From positions 1 to 64,000 of the forward strand of contig CAKOPK010000003.1 of NCBI GenBank assembly GCA_934099115.1: DNA of 64,000 nt, read 5' to 3'. The notes under the pieces were generated by a model. The model was not told the DNA's origin, ran no database searches, and was given only the letters and a program-made list of their open reading frames with translations. Position 1 is the stretch's first letter, and each line of letters begins with the position of its first letter. Positions 44,744-54,925 of this stretch are shown one piece after another. Position numbers and translations under genes: made by a program. The DNA is from an uncultured Bacilli bacterium. GTDB lineage: Bacteria > Bacillota_I > Bacilli_A > RF39 > UBA660.

Positions 44744-44763
44744 AGACTGCTCGAAAGCAATCT
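44744..44763 (-). terminator. pyk terminator
   Basis: Minus-strand AGATTGCT-TTCG-AGCAGTCT hairpin (UUCG tetraloop) followed by a T run. Confidence 0.85.
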
Positions 44764-44769
44764 CTAAAA

Positions 44770-46176
44770 CTAATTTACTTCTTCTATTTTTAAGAAATTA
44801 GTTAAGCGAACAACATTATTTACCATAGGTAATCCACCAGTTATTACAATTTTGTCTTCTTTCTTCAAATTAAAGTATTGAATAGCCTTTGTTTTTACTA
44901 ATTCTACTAATTTATCAGTATCATCCATAAGAGGAACAATAGTAGTATAAACTCCATAGTTAAGTGCTAAACTTCTCGCTACTTCTTTAGTAGTACATGT
45001 TGCAAGAATTGGAGCAGTTGGTCTAAAGTTACTTACTATCTTAGTACTATAACCACTAATTGCTTCTACTACCAAAGCCTTAATGTCAACAACATAAGTC
45101 AATTCAACTGCACTTTTAGCAATACATTCTGTTCTACCAATTTTTCCTAAATATTGAAAATGATTCATAGCATGATTTTCTGTTTCTTCTGCTATAGAAG
45201 CCATAAAACTTACAGCTTCAACCGGATACATTCCCATCGTTGTTTCTCCACTTAACATAATAGCATCCGTACCATCTAAAACAGCATTCGCTACATCTGT
45301 AACTTCTGCTCTAGTTGGACGAGAATTCTTTTTCATGCTCTCTAGCATTTCTGTAGCAACAATACATACTTTTCCATGTTCTCTTGCTTTTTTAATAATT
45401 TTCTTTTGATAAACTGGTAACAAAGAGATAGGGACTTCTTCTCCAAGGTCTCCTCTAGCAACCATAACACCATCACTTACACTTAAAATTTCATCTAAGT
45501 TATTAATACCAGTCATACTTTCAATTTTAGATATAATCTTAATATTACTATGTTCTTTATCAATAATTTTTTTAGCTTCTAAAACATCCTCTTTGCTAGA
45601 AACAAATGATAAAGCTAAAAAGTCTCCATCATGTTGACAAGCATAAGTAATATCTACTTTATCTGCATCACTTATAAATGGTATATTTAAATCTATTCCT
45701 GGTACAAATAAACTTTTCTTATTGCCTAAAATTCCACCATTTCTAACAATACAAGTCACTCCGTCTTCTTCTTTAGAAATTACTTCAATTTTCATTAATC
45801 CATTTTCTAATTGAATAAAATCCCCAACTGATAAACAGTCCAAAGATTCTGGATGATTAACACTAAAGCGTTCTGCATTTCCAATAACATTTTCTTTAAC
45901 AATTCTAATAGTATTACCAGGTACTAAAGAAATACCGCCTTCTACTACTTCACCATTTCTAAATTCAGGTCCTTTTGTATCAAAAAGTAATGCTATATTT
46001 AAGTTTTCTTCATCATTAATTCTTTTAACTAAATCTATAACAGTATTCTTTTCTTCATCTGTTGCATGGCTAAAATTAACTCTAGCAACATTCATCCCAG
46101 CATGAGCCATCTTTTTAAATACTTCATAATCATAACTAGATGGGCCAATACTACAAACTATTTTTGTTTTTTTCAT
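44770..46176 (-). CDS. pyk: Pyruvate kinase
   Basis: Last step of glycolysis, PEP to pyruvate with ATP formation. 468 aa, lacking the extra C-terminal PEP-utiliser-like domain of Bacillus pyruvate kinase. TKIVCSIGPSS start, MNVARVNFSHA, the catalytic KIES segment, VARGDLGEEVP and MLSGETTMG are all visible. ATG 46176 is chosen: GGGGAG lies upstream, and the longer in-frame start at 46194 lies on the far side of that site. Confidence 0.95.
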   Translation of the reverse strand: MKKTKIVCSIGPSSYDYEVFKKMAHAGMNVARVNFSHATDEEKNTVIDLVKRINDEENLNIALLFDTKGPEFRNGEVVEGGISLVPGNTIRIVKENVIGNAERFSVNHPESLDCLSVGDFIQLENGLMKIEVISKEEDGVTCIVRNGGILGNKKSLFVPGIDLNIPFISDADKVDITYACQHDGDFLALSFVSSKEDVLEAKKIIDKEHSNIKIISKIESMTGINNLDEILSVSDGVMVARGDLGEEVPISLLPVYQKKIIKKAREHGKVCIVATEMLESMKKNSRPTRAEVTDVANAVLDGTDAIMLSGETTMGMYPVEAVSFMASIAEETENHAMNHFQYLGKIGRTECIAKSAVELTYVVDIKALVVEAISGYSTKIVSNFRPTAPILATCTTKEVARSLALNYGVYTTIVPLMDDTDKLVELVKTKAIQYFNLKKEDKIVITGGLPMVNNVVRLTNFLKIEEVN

Positions 46177-46236
46177 CTTACTTCTCCCCTTCATAAAATA
46201 AATAATTGCAGATTTAAATAATACTACAAAATAAAG

Positions 46237-46267
46237 AAAAAATAAAGGTTTTTTCCTTTATTTTTTT
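46237..46267 (-). terminator. comEA-comEC-holA terminator
   Basis: AATAAAGG / CCTTTATT stem with a 6-nt loop and A/T-rich flanks on both sides. Confidence 0.75.
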
Positions 46268-46298
46268 ATTAAAATGTAAATTTACTGTTTAAATTATT

Positions 46299-47243
46299 CT
46301 AATTATCACATATATCCAAAATAAATAACTCTAAAGCCATATTTTTATCTATTTTTCCACTCTTTATATTTAAGTCTAGCTTTGTCAATTTTATTAAAAT
46401 ACTCTCTAACTCTTTTTCTTTATAAGGAAAAATCTTTTTCAAATATTTTTCAAACTGCCAATCTAACAATCCAAGTTCATTCATTATCGCATATTCTCTT
46501 TTATTTTGTTCTAATAATTGCTTAATTTGTAACATAATTCGAAAATCTCTAGCTAATAAAGATACAAGAATTGTTGGCTCAACTTTCAGTACTTTTAAAT
46601 CACTTAATAATTCTAAACTTTTTTCAATATCATTGTCTACTACTGCATCTACAAAAAGAAAATTATTAGAATTAATAGGCCTAGAAATAATATTTTTGGC
46701 ATCTTCCATTGTTATATTACAAGGTTCTTTATAATATAGTAATAACTTATTAAATTCACTAATTGCAATATCATAATTATTTAAACTAGAAGCTACTATA
46801 TATTTAGCAACTTCATTATTCATGTTAAAGCCTCTTTGTTTTACTAAACTCATGACTTTATTTTCTATTTCATAATATTTCAAATTAGGAATTGATATAA
46901 TCTCATACTGTTCCTTTATAGCCTTAGTAACTTTTTTTCGCATATCCAATTTAGAATTACAAATAAATATCAAAACCGAATTTTCATTTGGTTCCTTTAA
47001 ATAATTAAGCAACAACTCAGTATCTTTTTCTTTACCTTTATCTGTCCCAAAAAAATTGGCATTCTTTACTATTATGTATTTTTTTTCTGCAAACATAGAA
47101 AAATATCCTGCTTCTAATATGGCATCTTCTAGTTCATTTACAGTTAAATCAAAGATAGTAATATTCTTACTATCTTTAATAATTTCATCTATTTTTTCAT
47201 TAATTAATAAATAACTTTCACCACTTAATAAATATATCTTCAT
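46299..47243 (-). CDS. holA: DNA polymerase III subunit delta
   Basis: Clamp-loader subunit that opens the beta clamp. 314 aa. AAA+-like N-terminus (IYLLSGESYLLINEKIDEI, FDL in the second strand, FSMFAEKKYIIVKN) and the helical collar domain (LDLNIKSGKIDKNMALELFIL) are typical of Firmicute HolA. ATG 47243 preferred over an upstream GTG at 47252. Downstream of comEC by 44 bp, the same comEC-holA order seen in many Firmicutes. Confidence 0.88.
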   Translation of the reverse strand: MKIYLLSGESYLLINEKIDEIIKDSKNITIFDLTVNELEDAILEAGYFSMFAEKKYIIVKNANFFGTDKGKEKDTELLLNYLKEPNENSVLIFICNSKLDMRKKVTKAIKEQYEIISIPNLKYYEIENKVMSLVKQRGFNMNNEVAKYIVASSLNNYDIAISEFNKLLLYYKEPCNITMEDAKNIISRPINSNNFLFVDAVVDNDIEKSLELLSDLKVLKVEPTILVSLLARDFRIMLQIKQLLEQNKREYAIMNELGLLDWQFEKYLKKIFPYKEKELESILIKLTKLDLNIKSGKIDKNMALELFILDICDN

Positions 47244-47287
47244 AACTACCACATCTCTATTATAACATTAAACTTTCAAGAAATATA

Positions 47288-49348
47288 CTATAAAGGCTCA
47301 TAAAATATAAATTTTTCATTTGTTTTTTTAATAATCATATGAATCGTTCCCTTTTCCTGTGTATTATAAACTTTTATTTTATTGGCATTTAAAACTTTCA
47401 AAGTTTCTTTAGCCGGATGATTATAGCGATTATTTCGACCTGCGGATATAATAGCATACTTAGGCTTTATTGCCTTTATAAAATCATTATCTGTACTTGT
47501 TTTAGAGCCATGATGTCCTACTTTAATAACATCTACTTTTGGAAGCTTTTTCTCTACTATTTTTTCTATACTTTTTGGTGCATCTCCCATAAAAAGCCAA
47601 TTTTTATTTAAAAAAGTTACTAATAAAACCAATGAGCTTTCATTTTCATCAGCGCTTGTTCTTAAATTTAAGTTCTTAATTACTATTTTTTTCCCTAGAT
47701 AATTATTTTTTATATGTTTATCTATTTTCTTAGATAATTTATATTCCTCTTGATTTAATCTGTTATTATTAAGCATAATACTTTTAAATTTAAGTTTTTC
47801 TACTAACTTTTTACTATAACCTATATGGTCTGTATCCCCATGTGTAACAATTAGCAAATCTATCTTAGTTATTCCTAAACTCTTAAAAAATTGCACTAAA
47901 GTATCCCCTAAATCATAATTTGCATTTTTCTTTTGCCAATCTTCTTTACTGTATTCTATTTTCCCTCCAGTATCAATCATTATAGTATCCTTTTGATAAG
48001 GACTAACTATAAAAGAAGCATCACCTTGACCGACATCTAAATAATATATGTGATAAGAATTATCAAGTAGTGGTACTATCTTTTGCCAGATTATAAAAGC
48101 TATCAATAAATAAAGCATTTTGAAGCCATATTTATAATAACAATAAAAGATAAAATAATAAATAATCATAAATAGTAAATTACCTTTAGGAACTACAAGA
48201 TTAATTGCCAGTGTATTTAATATAAAATTAAGTTTTTCTAATACTAAAAAGCCTAAATTTAAAGCAGGTTCTAAAAAAGAAAATACAAACGTTAACAAAG
48301 TAAAAGGAAACAAAATTAAACTAACAAATGGCACTATAATTAAATTATTAAAAACCGTCAATAAATTAATTTCATAAAAATTCATTAAAGTCACAGGAGC
48401 ACTTGCTAAAAAAGCTATAAAGCTTGTTTTTAATAGCTTTTTAAAATAATTACCAGTTATCTTATTAGAATATATAATTAAGCTAAAAGAAGTCAAAAAA
48501 GAATATAAAAAACCTAAATCTTCTATATAAAAAGGATTTAATAAAATAAGAGAGAAAAACAAATAATAAACTACTAAGAGATTATTAATGTTTAGCTTAC
48601 TCTTTTTATTAAAATAAAGTACAATATAAAATAGACTAGCTCTTACAACTGAAGCACTAAAGCCAATCAAAAACATATAGAAAATCAAGAATACAATTAT
48701 AATTCCTTTGTTTTTAATACCTATTTTTTTTAAAATATTATCGAATATCATAATTAAAAAACTTATATGCATTCCCGAAACTGCAAACAAATGAGTAATT
48801 CCATTCGCCTGATAAACTTTATAAACATTGCTATCGATATAACTATTCTTTCCTAAAATAAATGCATAAAAATAATCTGGTTTTTTAAAAGCATTTACTC
48901 TCCTTACCAATTTGTTTTTAATAATATATAGAATAGAAGTACTTTTCTTTGTTATTTCCATTTTAGTAGCATTCATAACCCAATATATCTTTTTTCCATA
49001 TAAATATTTTTGATAATTAAAAGTATTAGGTATAGTATTTTTAAGTGGTCTTTGAAGGGTTCCATCTATTTTTATAGTATCTCCTAATTCTAAACAATAG
49101 TCATTCTTTTCTTTTTCTGTTTTAAAATAATAATTTACCATTATCTTTTCTTTGTTCTTAAGCATCAAGGATAATTTATCTCCATCAATTTTATAATCAA
49201 TAATAACTCCCTCAATAGAACTTGATTCCTCACTCCAAATGGAAGTATACTTAACAATTTTTAGATTATAAAAAACATAACAAATTAAGCAAAAAAGACT
49301 AATAATTATAAAAATCTTAGACTGTAATAAACTCTTTAATTTTTTCAA
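47288..49348 (-). CDS. comEC: DNA uptake channel ComEC/Rec2
   Basis: 686-aa membrane protein for transport of single-stranded DNA during transformation. Order: N-terminal OB-like domain (about 30-150), the competence membrane domain with HLFAVSGMHISFL, and a metallo-beta-lactamase-like domain (LDVGQGDASFI, THGDTDHIGYSKKL, VGHHGSKTS). The start is TTG 49348, with AGGAGAAG upstream; it overlaps comEA by 32 bp. Confidence 0.93.
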   Translation of the reverse strand: MKKLKSLLQSKIFIIISLFCLICYVFYNLKIVKYTSIWSEESSSIEGVIIDYKIDGDKLSLMLKNKEKIMVNYYFKTEKEKNDYCLELGDTIKIDGTLQRPLKNTIPNTFNYQKYLYGKKIYWVMNATKMEITKKSTSILYIIKNKLVRRVNAFKKPDYFYAFILGKNSYIDSNVYKVYQANGITHLFAVSGMHISFLIMIFDNILKKIGIKNKGIIIVFLIFYMFLIGFSASVVRASLFYIVLYFNKKSKLNINNLLVVYYLFFSLILLNPFYIEDLGFLYSFLTSFSLIIYSNKITGNYFKKLLKTSFIAFLASAPVTLMNFYEINLLTVFNNLIIVPFVSLILFPFTLLTFVFSFLEPALNLGFLVLEKLNFILNTLAINLVVPKGNLLFMIIYYFIFYCYYKYGFKMLYLLIAFIIWQKIVPLLDNSYHIYYLDVGQGDASFIVSPYQKDTIMIDTGGKIEYSKEDWQKKNANYDLGDTLVQFFKSLGITKIDLLIVTHGDTDHIGYSKKLVEKLKFKSIMLNNNRLNQEEYKLSKKIDKHIKNNYLGKKIVIKNLNLRTSADENESSLVLLVTFLNKNWLFMGDAPKSIEKIVEKKLPKVDVIKVGHHGSKTSTDNDFIKAIKPKYAIISAGRNNRYNHPAKETLKVLNANKIKVYNTQEKGTIHMIIKKTNEKFIFYEPL

Positions 49349-50012
49349 AAAGTGCTTCTCCTATGCCACTCACATTTAACAAATCTTTAATATTACTAAA
49401 ACTTCCATTATTATTGCGATATTCAATAATTGCCTTTGCCTTAGAAGAACCAATCCCTGAAACAGTAGTTAATTCACTCTCTGATGCCGTATTAATATTA
49501 ACCAATTGATTATCACTAGAAGTTGTTTTTTCTTCTGTATTAGTATTAGTCCCTGTTTCAATAACACTAACTTTTTCATTAGTACAATCAGAAATATCTA
49601 CTGTATCCGTTTTGCAAACTGTTTGTTTTTTATCATCTTTCACTTCATTTTTGCTATAAACATAAATAACCATTTCATCGCTGACTTTTTTGCTTAAATT
49701 AATATTATTTGCATAAGCATTTTTAGTAAAACCGCCCGCTAAAGCTATAACATCATTAATAATAGTGCCTTCTTTTACTTGATAAACCCCAGGCTTTTTC
49801 ACATTTCCTTTAATATCTACCGCTACATATATATCTGTCTTTTCTTCACTATCACCATTATCTGCAACAGCAATAATCTCGTCTTTTATTGCTTTAGGTT
49901 CCAATTTTTGTAAATAAATACTATAGCCAGACATAACACAAGCAAAAAGTATTAAAATAAGTAAAACTCCTGATAACCAATATTTTTTAATAATAAAGAA
50001 AATATTTTGCAT
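49317..50012 (-). CDS. comEA: DNA-binding competence protein ComEA
   Basis: 231-aa membrane-anchored DNA receptor. One N-terminal helix (about 13-33), an SLBB domain (YVAVDIKGNVKKPGVYQVKEG, about 62-110), a Ser/Thr/Asn-rich linker with two Cys, and a C-terminal helix-hairpin-helix DNA-binding pair (VNINTASESELTTVSGIG ... LLNVSGIGEALFEKI). First gene of comEA-comEC-holA. Confidence 0.93.
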   Translation of the reverse strand: MQNIFFIIKKYWLSGVLLILILFACVMSGYSIYLQKLEPKAIKDEIIAVADNGDSEEKTDIYVAVDIKGNVKKPGVYQVKEGTIINDVIALAGGFTKNAYANNINLSKKVSDEMVIYVYSKNEVKDDKKQTVCKTDTVDISDCTNEKVSVIETGTNTNTEEKTTSSDNQLVNINTASESELTTVSGIGSSKAKAIIEYRNNNGSFSNIKDLLNVSGIGEALFEKIKEFITV

Positions 50013-50161
50013 AATGTCCTCCTTTCTAGGTGCATTGTAACAAAATATTTTCTAAATTCCAAATTACAATTTTCTATAATCTCTAACTAATTTATTAAAA
50101 TCTGTTAACAAATAATTCTTTATTATCAATAAATTTAGATATTTTTCTTACAAATTTACTA

Positions 50162-50578
50162 TTATCTGTATTTTTTCTTCTTTTTAAATAAAAGTGTAAA
50201 GAATAGTAAAATAAGAAGAAAACAACTTACAGAAATTATAGGTACTGCATATTTCGGCACTTCTTTTTGGGTAGAAGACTCTAATCTTTTTACTAAATGG
50301 TCATAATAGCTAACATCTTGGCTCTCTTCTTTATAAACAGTTATATAATAGGTATAACTTTCATCATCATTAAATACTTTAACTAAAATTTCTGTTTTAT
50401 CATTATTTAAATTATTATTTAGAATTTCAATTTGAGCATCTTCTTTTAGTTCATACTGAAATTCTAAAGATGTAACTGAAGAATCTGTTAAACTAACTGT
50501 ATAATGCATATTATACGGATTAAATGGTATTGATAATTCACCATTTATTACTTTTAAATCTTGAAGTAAAGTATTCAT
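50162..50578 (-). CDS. Tail-anchored protein with cadherin-like beta-sandwich
   Basis: 138 aa. Residues about 5-90 match the cadherin-like beta-sandwich pattern (LQDLKVINGELSIPFNPYN, then HYTVSL). One C-terminal membrane helix (about 110-131) ends in KKKKKYR. No N-terminal signal is seen, so topology is unclear. Downstream of the hemW terminator, AGGGAG before ATG 50578. Function unknown. Confidence 0.6.
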   Translation of the reverse strand: MNTLLQDLKVINGELSIPFNPYNMHYTVSLTDSSVTSLEFQYELKEDAQIEILNNNLNNDKTEILVKVFNDDESYTYYITVYKEESQDVSYYDHLVKRLESSTQKEVPKYAVPIISVSCFLLILLFFTLLFKKKKKYR

Positions 50579-50605
50579 TATAATCTCTCCCTTTTTATTC
50601 TAAAC

Positions 50606-50628
50606 CAAAAAAAGGAGTTTATACTCCT
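50606..50628 (-). terminator. lepA-hemW terminator
   Basis: Minus-strand AGGAGT-ataa-ACTCCT hairpin followed by seven T. Confidence 0.85.
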
Positions 50629-51720
50629 CTAGATTAGTTTTATTAAGATTTCATTCATAACATATAACTTTTTCGGATTTATATAAACTCTGCCATCTTT
50701 ATATATTAAATCTCCACTCTTAATTAAAGGCTTAATAGGAAAAATATTTTGCATATTTTCTTCAAATTTATCAAAAAAATGTTCTAATTGAATCCCCTCT
50801 AACTTTCGAAAACCTAAAATAAGTTCATTTTCCATATTATCAACTTTACTCATTAAACTTTTAGAACTAACAAAATTTCCTTTTAAATACTCTGTTAAAC
50901 TCTTTGTATTTTCATAACGAATAGCCGCGACATAACCACTAGCACCACATCCGAAACCATAATATTCTTCATTATTCCAATAAGTTAAATTATGCTTCGA
51001 TTCATAACCTTTTTTAGCAAAATTCGACACTTCATAATGCTGATAACCATTCTTTTTTAATGTTTTACAAATTTTATCATACATCTTAGAGTCTCGTTCT
51101 TCTTCTATTGGTTTTACTTTATTAAAGCCAACTAAGGTATTCTTTTCTATAATTAAACTATAAGTACTTATATGTTCAGGTTTTAATTTAATAATTTTAT
51201 CTAAATCTTGTTTTAATACAGCAATAGACTCATCTGGTATTGCATACATCAAATCAACATTAATATTTTTAAAACCAATTTTTCTAGCTAAAGCTATTTT
51301 TTCTTTCGCTATCTTAAAATTAGCTTCTCGGTTCATAAATTTAAGCTTTTCTTTATTAAAACTTTCTATCCCTATACTTAAACGATTTACCCCATTTTTA
51401 TATAAAAAGCTTAATAATTCACTATTTAAATCATTAATATTAGCTTCTATAGTAAACTCTATATTTGAACTTTTCTTAAATATTTTAAGTACTTCAAATA
51501 AACTTTCTAATTCTGGAAGCGAAAGACAAGTAGGAGTTCCTCCCCCAATATATAAAGTCTCTATTTCTTCTCCCAAGTAAGAATTGTCTATTTCCTCTTT
51601 TAATCTTTTCAAATAAGGCAAAACCCAATCATGATTATAAACTACTTTGCAAAAATCACAATAAGAGCAAATACTACTACAAAAAGGGATATGAATATAA
51701 ACTGATTTTATCTTTTCCAT
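50629..51720 (-). CDS. hemW: Radical SAM heme chaperone HemW
   Basis: 363 aa. Radical SAM cluster motif near the start (PFCSSICSYCDFCK, C-x3-C-x2-C), GGGTPT, the GIESF segment and a C-terminal HemW domain. Related to coproporphyrinogen oxidase HemN but lacks its N-terminal extension; known HemW proteins deliver heme. It follows lepA, the usual lepA-hemW order, here with an HTH gene in between that it overlaps by 13 bp. Confidence 0.9.
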   Translation of the reverse strand: MEKIKSVYIHIPFCSSICSYCDFCKVVYNHDWVLPYLKRLKEEIDNSYLGEEIETLYIGGGTPTCLSLPELESLFEVLKIFKKSSNIEFTIEANINDLNSELLSFLYKNGVNRLSIGIESFNKEKLKFMNREANFKIAKEKIALARKIGFKNINVDLMYAIPDESIAVLKQDLDKIIKLKPEHISTYSLIIEKNTLVGFNKVKPIEEERDSKMYDKICKTLKKNGYQHYEVSNFAKKGYESKHNLTYWNNEEYYGFGCGASGYVAAIRYENTKSLTEYLKGNFVSSKSLMSKVDNMENELILGFRKLEGIQLEHFFDKFEENMQNIFPIKPLIKSGDLIYKDGRVYINPKKLYVMNEILIKLI

Positions 51721-52166
51721 TGTTCTTTCTGTACCTTATCTATAATACCAACTTCTTTAAATTGAATACTATTATCAATTCTATCTTGTAATTCTTTATC
51801 ATCAATACCCCGAATCATATCAAATAAAGTTGATTTTGGAATTTTACTTAAATCTGCTAATTCTTGAAGAGAAAAACCACTTTGAATATAAGCATCTGCA
51901 TACATTCTAGCAGTAAAGTCTTCATATGATTTGCCTCTTTTACCAGTTTTTCCACCAGTTTTGTGTCCTTCTAAAGCAATTTTAGCTTGTGATAACTCTA
52001 TCCGTTCTTTTAATATTTTATTATAGTATTCACTCTCTGGATTACGAACTTTAGCAAGATAAAGTTGAATTGTTCTTTCTTTTTTACCAAATTTATCTGC
52101 TGTTTCTTTAATTGTATGTCCATCAGCTACAAATTCTGCAACTTGTGTAATATAATCTCTATCCAT
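51708..52166 (-). CDS. SpoIIID-like tandem HTH protein
   Basis: 152 aa. The first half (YITQVAEFVADGHTIKETADKFGKKERTIQLYL, then EGHKTGGKTGKRGK) has the layout of sporulation regulator SpoIIID: an HTH followed by a basic HK-containing tail. The second half has another HTH (SGFSLQELADLSKIPKSTLFDMI). SpoIIID itself is about 90 aa. It lies between lepA (3 bp gap) and hemW (13 bp overlap), so it is co-transcribed with housekeeping genes, which is odd for a sporulation regulator. Family call is tentative. Confidence 0.55.
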   Translation of the reverse strand: MDRDYITQVAEFVADGHTIKETADKFGKKERTIQLYLAKVRNPESEYYNKILKERIELSQAKIALEGHKTGGKTGKRGKSYEDFTARMYADAYIQSGFSLQELADLSKIPKSTLFDMIRGIDDKELQDRIDNSIQFKEVGIIDKVQKEQWKR

Positions 52167-52169
52167 TCT

Positions 52170-53966
52170 TTATTCCTCCCCACTTAATACTTCTAAGAAA
52201 ACTTCACTTGGAATTTCTACATTTCCAATCATTTTCATTCTCTTTTTACCTTCTTTTTGTTTTTCTAATAATTTTCTTTTACGTGTAATATCTCCCCCAT
52301 AACACTTTGCTAAAACATTTTTTTTCATAGCACTGATGTTTTCTCTAGCAATTACTTTAGAGCCAACACTCGCTTGTATAGGAAGTTCAAACATTTGTCT
52401 TGGTATTAATTCTCTTAATTTTTTAACAACACTTCTTCCTCTTGAATAAGCAAAATCTTTATGAACAATTACACTCAAGGCATCTACCGGTTTTCCATTC
52501 AATAAGATATCCATTTTTACTAAATTAGACTCCTTATAACCACATATTTCATAATCAAATGATGCATATCCTTTAGTATAACTCTTTAACTTATCAAAAA
52601 AATCATAAACAATCTCCGATAAAGGTATTTCATAATGAATATTTACTCTAACTTCATCAATATATTCCATACTCTTATAGGTTCCCCTTTTATCCTGGCA
52701 TAATTCCATAATTGGTCCAATATATTCACTAGGAACAATAATATTGGTATAAATATAAGGTTCTTTTATAGATGCAATCATTGTTTTCTCAGGCATTTTA
52801 TTAGGGCTATCTATCTTTAAAATGTCCCCATTAGATAAATATACTTCATAAATAACACTTGGACTAGTAGCAATAATATCAATATTAAACTCTCTTTGAA
52901 TACGTGTCATAATAACATCCATATGTAATAAGCCTAGAAATCCAGTTCGAAATCCAAACCCTAAAGCATCACTTGTTTCTGCCTCAAATGTTAATGCCGC
53001 ATCATTAAGTTTCAATTTATATAAAGCCTCTTTTAAATCTTCAAAACGATTAGGTTCTACTGGAAATAACCCTGAATATACCATAGGCTTCATAGGTTGA
53101 TATCCTTTAATTGGAGTAGTTGCAGGGTCACTTTTTAAAGTAATGGTATCTCCTACACTAACTTTATCAATCTCTTTAATACTAGCACATACAAAGCCAA
53201 CTTCACCTGCAACTAATTTTTCTCTCTTTACTTCTTTAGGAGTATTTACCCCTAATTCCACAATTTCAAAATCAGCATCTGTAGCCATTAAATGAATTTT
53301 ATCTTTTACCCTTAATTCGCCACTCTCTACTTTTACTAAAGCAATAACACCTCGGTAAGCATCAAATTTACTATCAAAAATTAAAGCTTTTGTTTTTTCA
53401 TTCGGTATAATTTTCGGTGCCGGTACGCGTTTAATAATTTCTTCAATTAAAGTTGGAACACCTACTCCAGTTTTACCACTACATAAAACTATTTCTTCTT
53501 CTTTGAATCCAAAAACTCTTTTTAATTCTTCTGTTACTTTAGGAACATTCGCATTGGGTAAATCTATCTTATTAATAACTGGTATAATCGTTAAATCATT
53601 ATTTAAAGCTAAATAAAGATTAGCTATTGTCTGTGCTTCTATTCCTTGCGCAGCATCTACTACTAAAATAGCTCCTTCACAAGCTGCTAAACTCCTAGAT
53701 ACTTCATAAGAAAAATCTACATGGCCTGGGGTATCTATTAAATTTAAAATATATTCTTCGCCTTGATAATCTGTACGAAGTTCTACAGCATTTAACTTAA
53801 TAGTAATACCTCTTTCTCTTTCTAAATCCATGTTATCTAACATTTGGTCTTTCATTTCTCTAGAATCTATCGCATGCGTGCATTCTAAAATTCGATCAGC
53901 AAGAGTACTCTTTCCATGATCAATATGCGCTATAATTGAAAAATTTCTTATATTTTTGGTTTCCAT
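52170..53966 (-). CDS. lepA: Elongation factor 4 (LepA)
   Basis: Ribosome-associated GTPase, EF-G-like. 598 aa. G1 [24 protein letters not shown] and NKIDLPNA are visible; domains II, III and V follow, then the LepA-specific C-terminal domain ([44 protein letters not shown]). ATG 53966 is preferred; ATG 53975 is also in frame. A TATAAT lies just upstream, giving a short leader. Confidence 0.95.
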   Translation of the reverse strand: METKNIRNFSIIAHIDHGKSTLADRILECTHAIDSREMKDQMLDNMDLERERGITIKLNAVELRTDYQGEEYILNLIDTPGHVDFSYEVSRSLAACEGAILVVDAAQGIEAQTIANLYLALNNDLTIIPVINKIDLPNANVPKVTEELKRVFGFKEEEIVLCSGKTGVGVPTLIEEIIKRVPAPKIIPNEKTKALIFDSKFDAYRGVIALVKVESGELRVKDKIHLMATDADFEIVELGVNTPKEVKREKLVAGEVGFVCASIKEIDKVSVGDTITLKSDPATTPIKGYQPMKPMVYSGLFPVEPNRFEDLKEALYKLKLNDAALTFEAETSDALGFGFRTGFLGLLHMDVIMTRIQREFNIDIIATSPSVIYEVYLSNGDILKIDSPNKMPEKTMIASIKEPYIYTNIIVPSEYIGPIMELCQDKRGTYKSMEYIDEVRVNIHYEIPLSEIVYDFFDKLKSYTKGYASFDYEICGYKESNLVKMDILLNGKPVDALSVIVHKDFAYSRGRSVVKKLRELIPRQMFELPIQASVGSKVIARENISAMKKNVLAKCYGGDITRKRKLLEKQKEGKKRMKMIGNVEIPSEVFLEVLSGEE

Positions 53967-53999
53967 AAACATCACTATTCTATTATAACTTAAAAACTA

Positions 54000-54028
54000 A
54001 AAAGATAAAAGCCTAAACTTTTATCTTT
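54000..54028 (-). terminator. Terminator of the CmpB-type gene
   Basis: AAAGATAAAAG / CTTTTATCTTT stem with a T-rich 3' side on the minus strand. Confidence 0.7.
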
Positions 54029-54806
54029 CATTCTTACTATTATTTTTTAAACTTTTTAAATGTTCTTTCGCATTAAGCCTTAATTCCTTACGTCTTTTCT
54101 TTTCTTGTTCACGATAACTTTTCATTTTTTCAAAACTAGTATGATATGTTTTCTCTAAATCTGGGAAAGCCTTTAATAAACGATTGGGAAATGCTTTAAA
54201 GTTAGCAGTTAACTCTTTCAACTTTTTATCAAATAATACTGGTATTTTCGCCAATTTTTCGTTCTTTAACTCTTCTACAATAATTATTCTATTACGTAAA
54301 TTATAAGCAATAATGATAGAATAAACTGTATCTAATGCTACAAAAATAAATAAAATAAGTGCTAATATTGACCAAAACTTAAAGGAAGCTAAACTAAACA
54401 ATAACCCTAATAAAGGAGTTACAAAATAAATAACTACTAAAGCTAAAACTCCAAAAGCAATAGAATTTCTAAGACATATACGTCCATTTAAATTAAATCT
54501 TATACTAGAGTAATCCCACCATTTATTATGAAATATTTTTTCTAATAAGAAAGAAGCAAAATACTCTAAAGCACTTGTAATAATAACACCAAATACAAAT
54601 ACAACTACTGGGTCATCATAATATCTTAATAAGCAAAATAAAATTAATACTGCTCCCCATCCATATATAGGAATAATAGGGCCACATAAAAAACCTCTAT
54701 TTACCCATTTATGAGTTCCTAAAAACACCCAAAATACTTCCATAAAATACCCAATAAAGGAACAAATAAAGAAAATTAAAAAACCATAAACTAATATCTC
54801 TTGCAT
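54021..54806 (-). CDS. Putative ABC-transporter permease (CmpB/DUF1113 family)
   Basis: 261 aa. Five or six membrane helices; GYFMEVFWVFLGTHKWVNRGFLCGPIIPIYGWGA and WWDYSSIRFNLNGRICLRNSIAFG are the hallmark of this family. The last 80 residues are a basic, soluble tail (KKRRKELRLNAKEHLKSLKN). The ABC-permease label is a database convention; no ATPase is nearby and the function is unknown. Divergent from spoIIIAH. Confidence 0.7.
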   Translation of the reverse strand: MQEILVYGFLIFFICSFIGYFMEVFWVFLGTHKWVNRGFLCGPIIPIYGWGAVLILFCLLRYYDDPVVVFVFGVIITSALEYFASFLLEKIFHNKWWDYSSIRFNLNGRICLRNSIAFGVLALVVIYFVTPLLGLLFSLASFKFWSILALILFIFVALDTVYSIIIAYNLRNRIIIVEELKNEKLAKIPVLFDKKLKELTANFKAFPNRLLKAFPDLEKTYHTSFEKMKSYREQEKKRRKELRLNAKEHLKSLKNNSKNER

Positions 54807-54870
54807 TAATAAACATCCTTTTCTTTAATTATTATATCATTAACTCTAAAATAGTGCTATAGTTTTAAAC

Positions 54871-54896
54871 ATATTTTTTATTTTAAGACATATAAT
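54871..54896 (+). promoter_or_regulatory. Sigma-E-type promoter of spoIIIAH
   Basis: ATATT (54871-54875), 13 bp, CATATAAT (54889-54896). This matches the mother-cell sigma-E consensus (ATATT / CATACAAT) closely, and spoIIIAH is a sigma-E gene in B. subtilis. Confidence 0.6.
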
Positions 54897-54925
54897 CTAC
54901 TAAGCTTTAGAGAAAGGAAATAATT

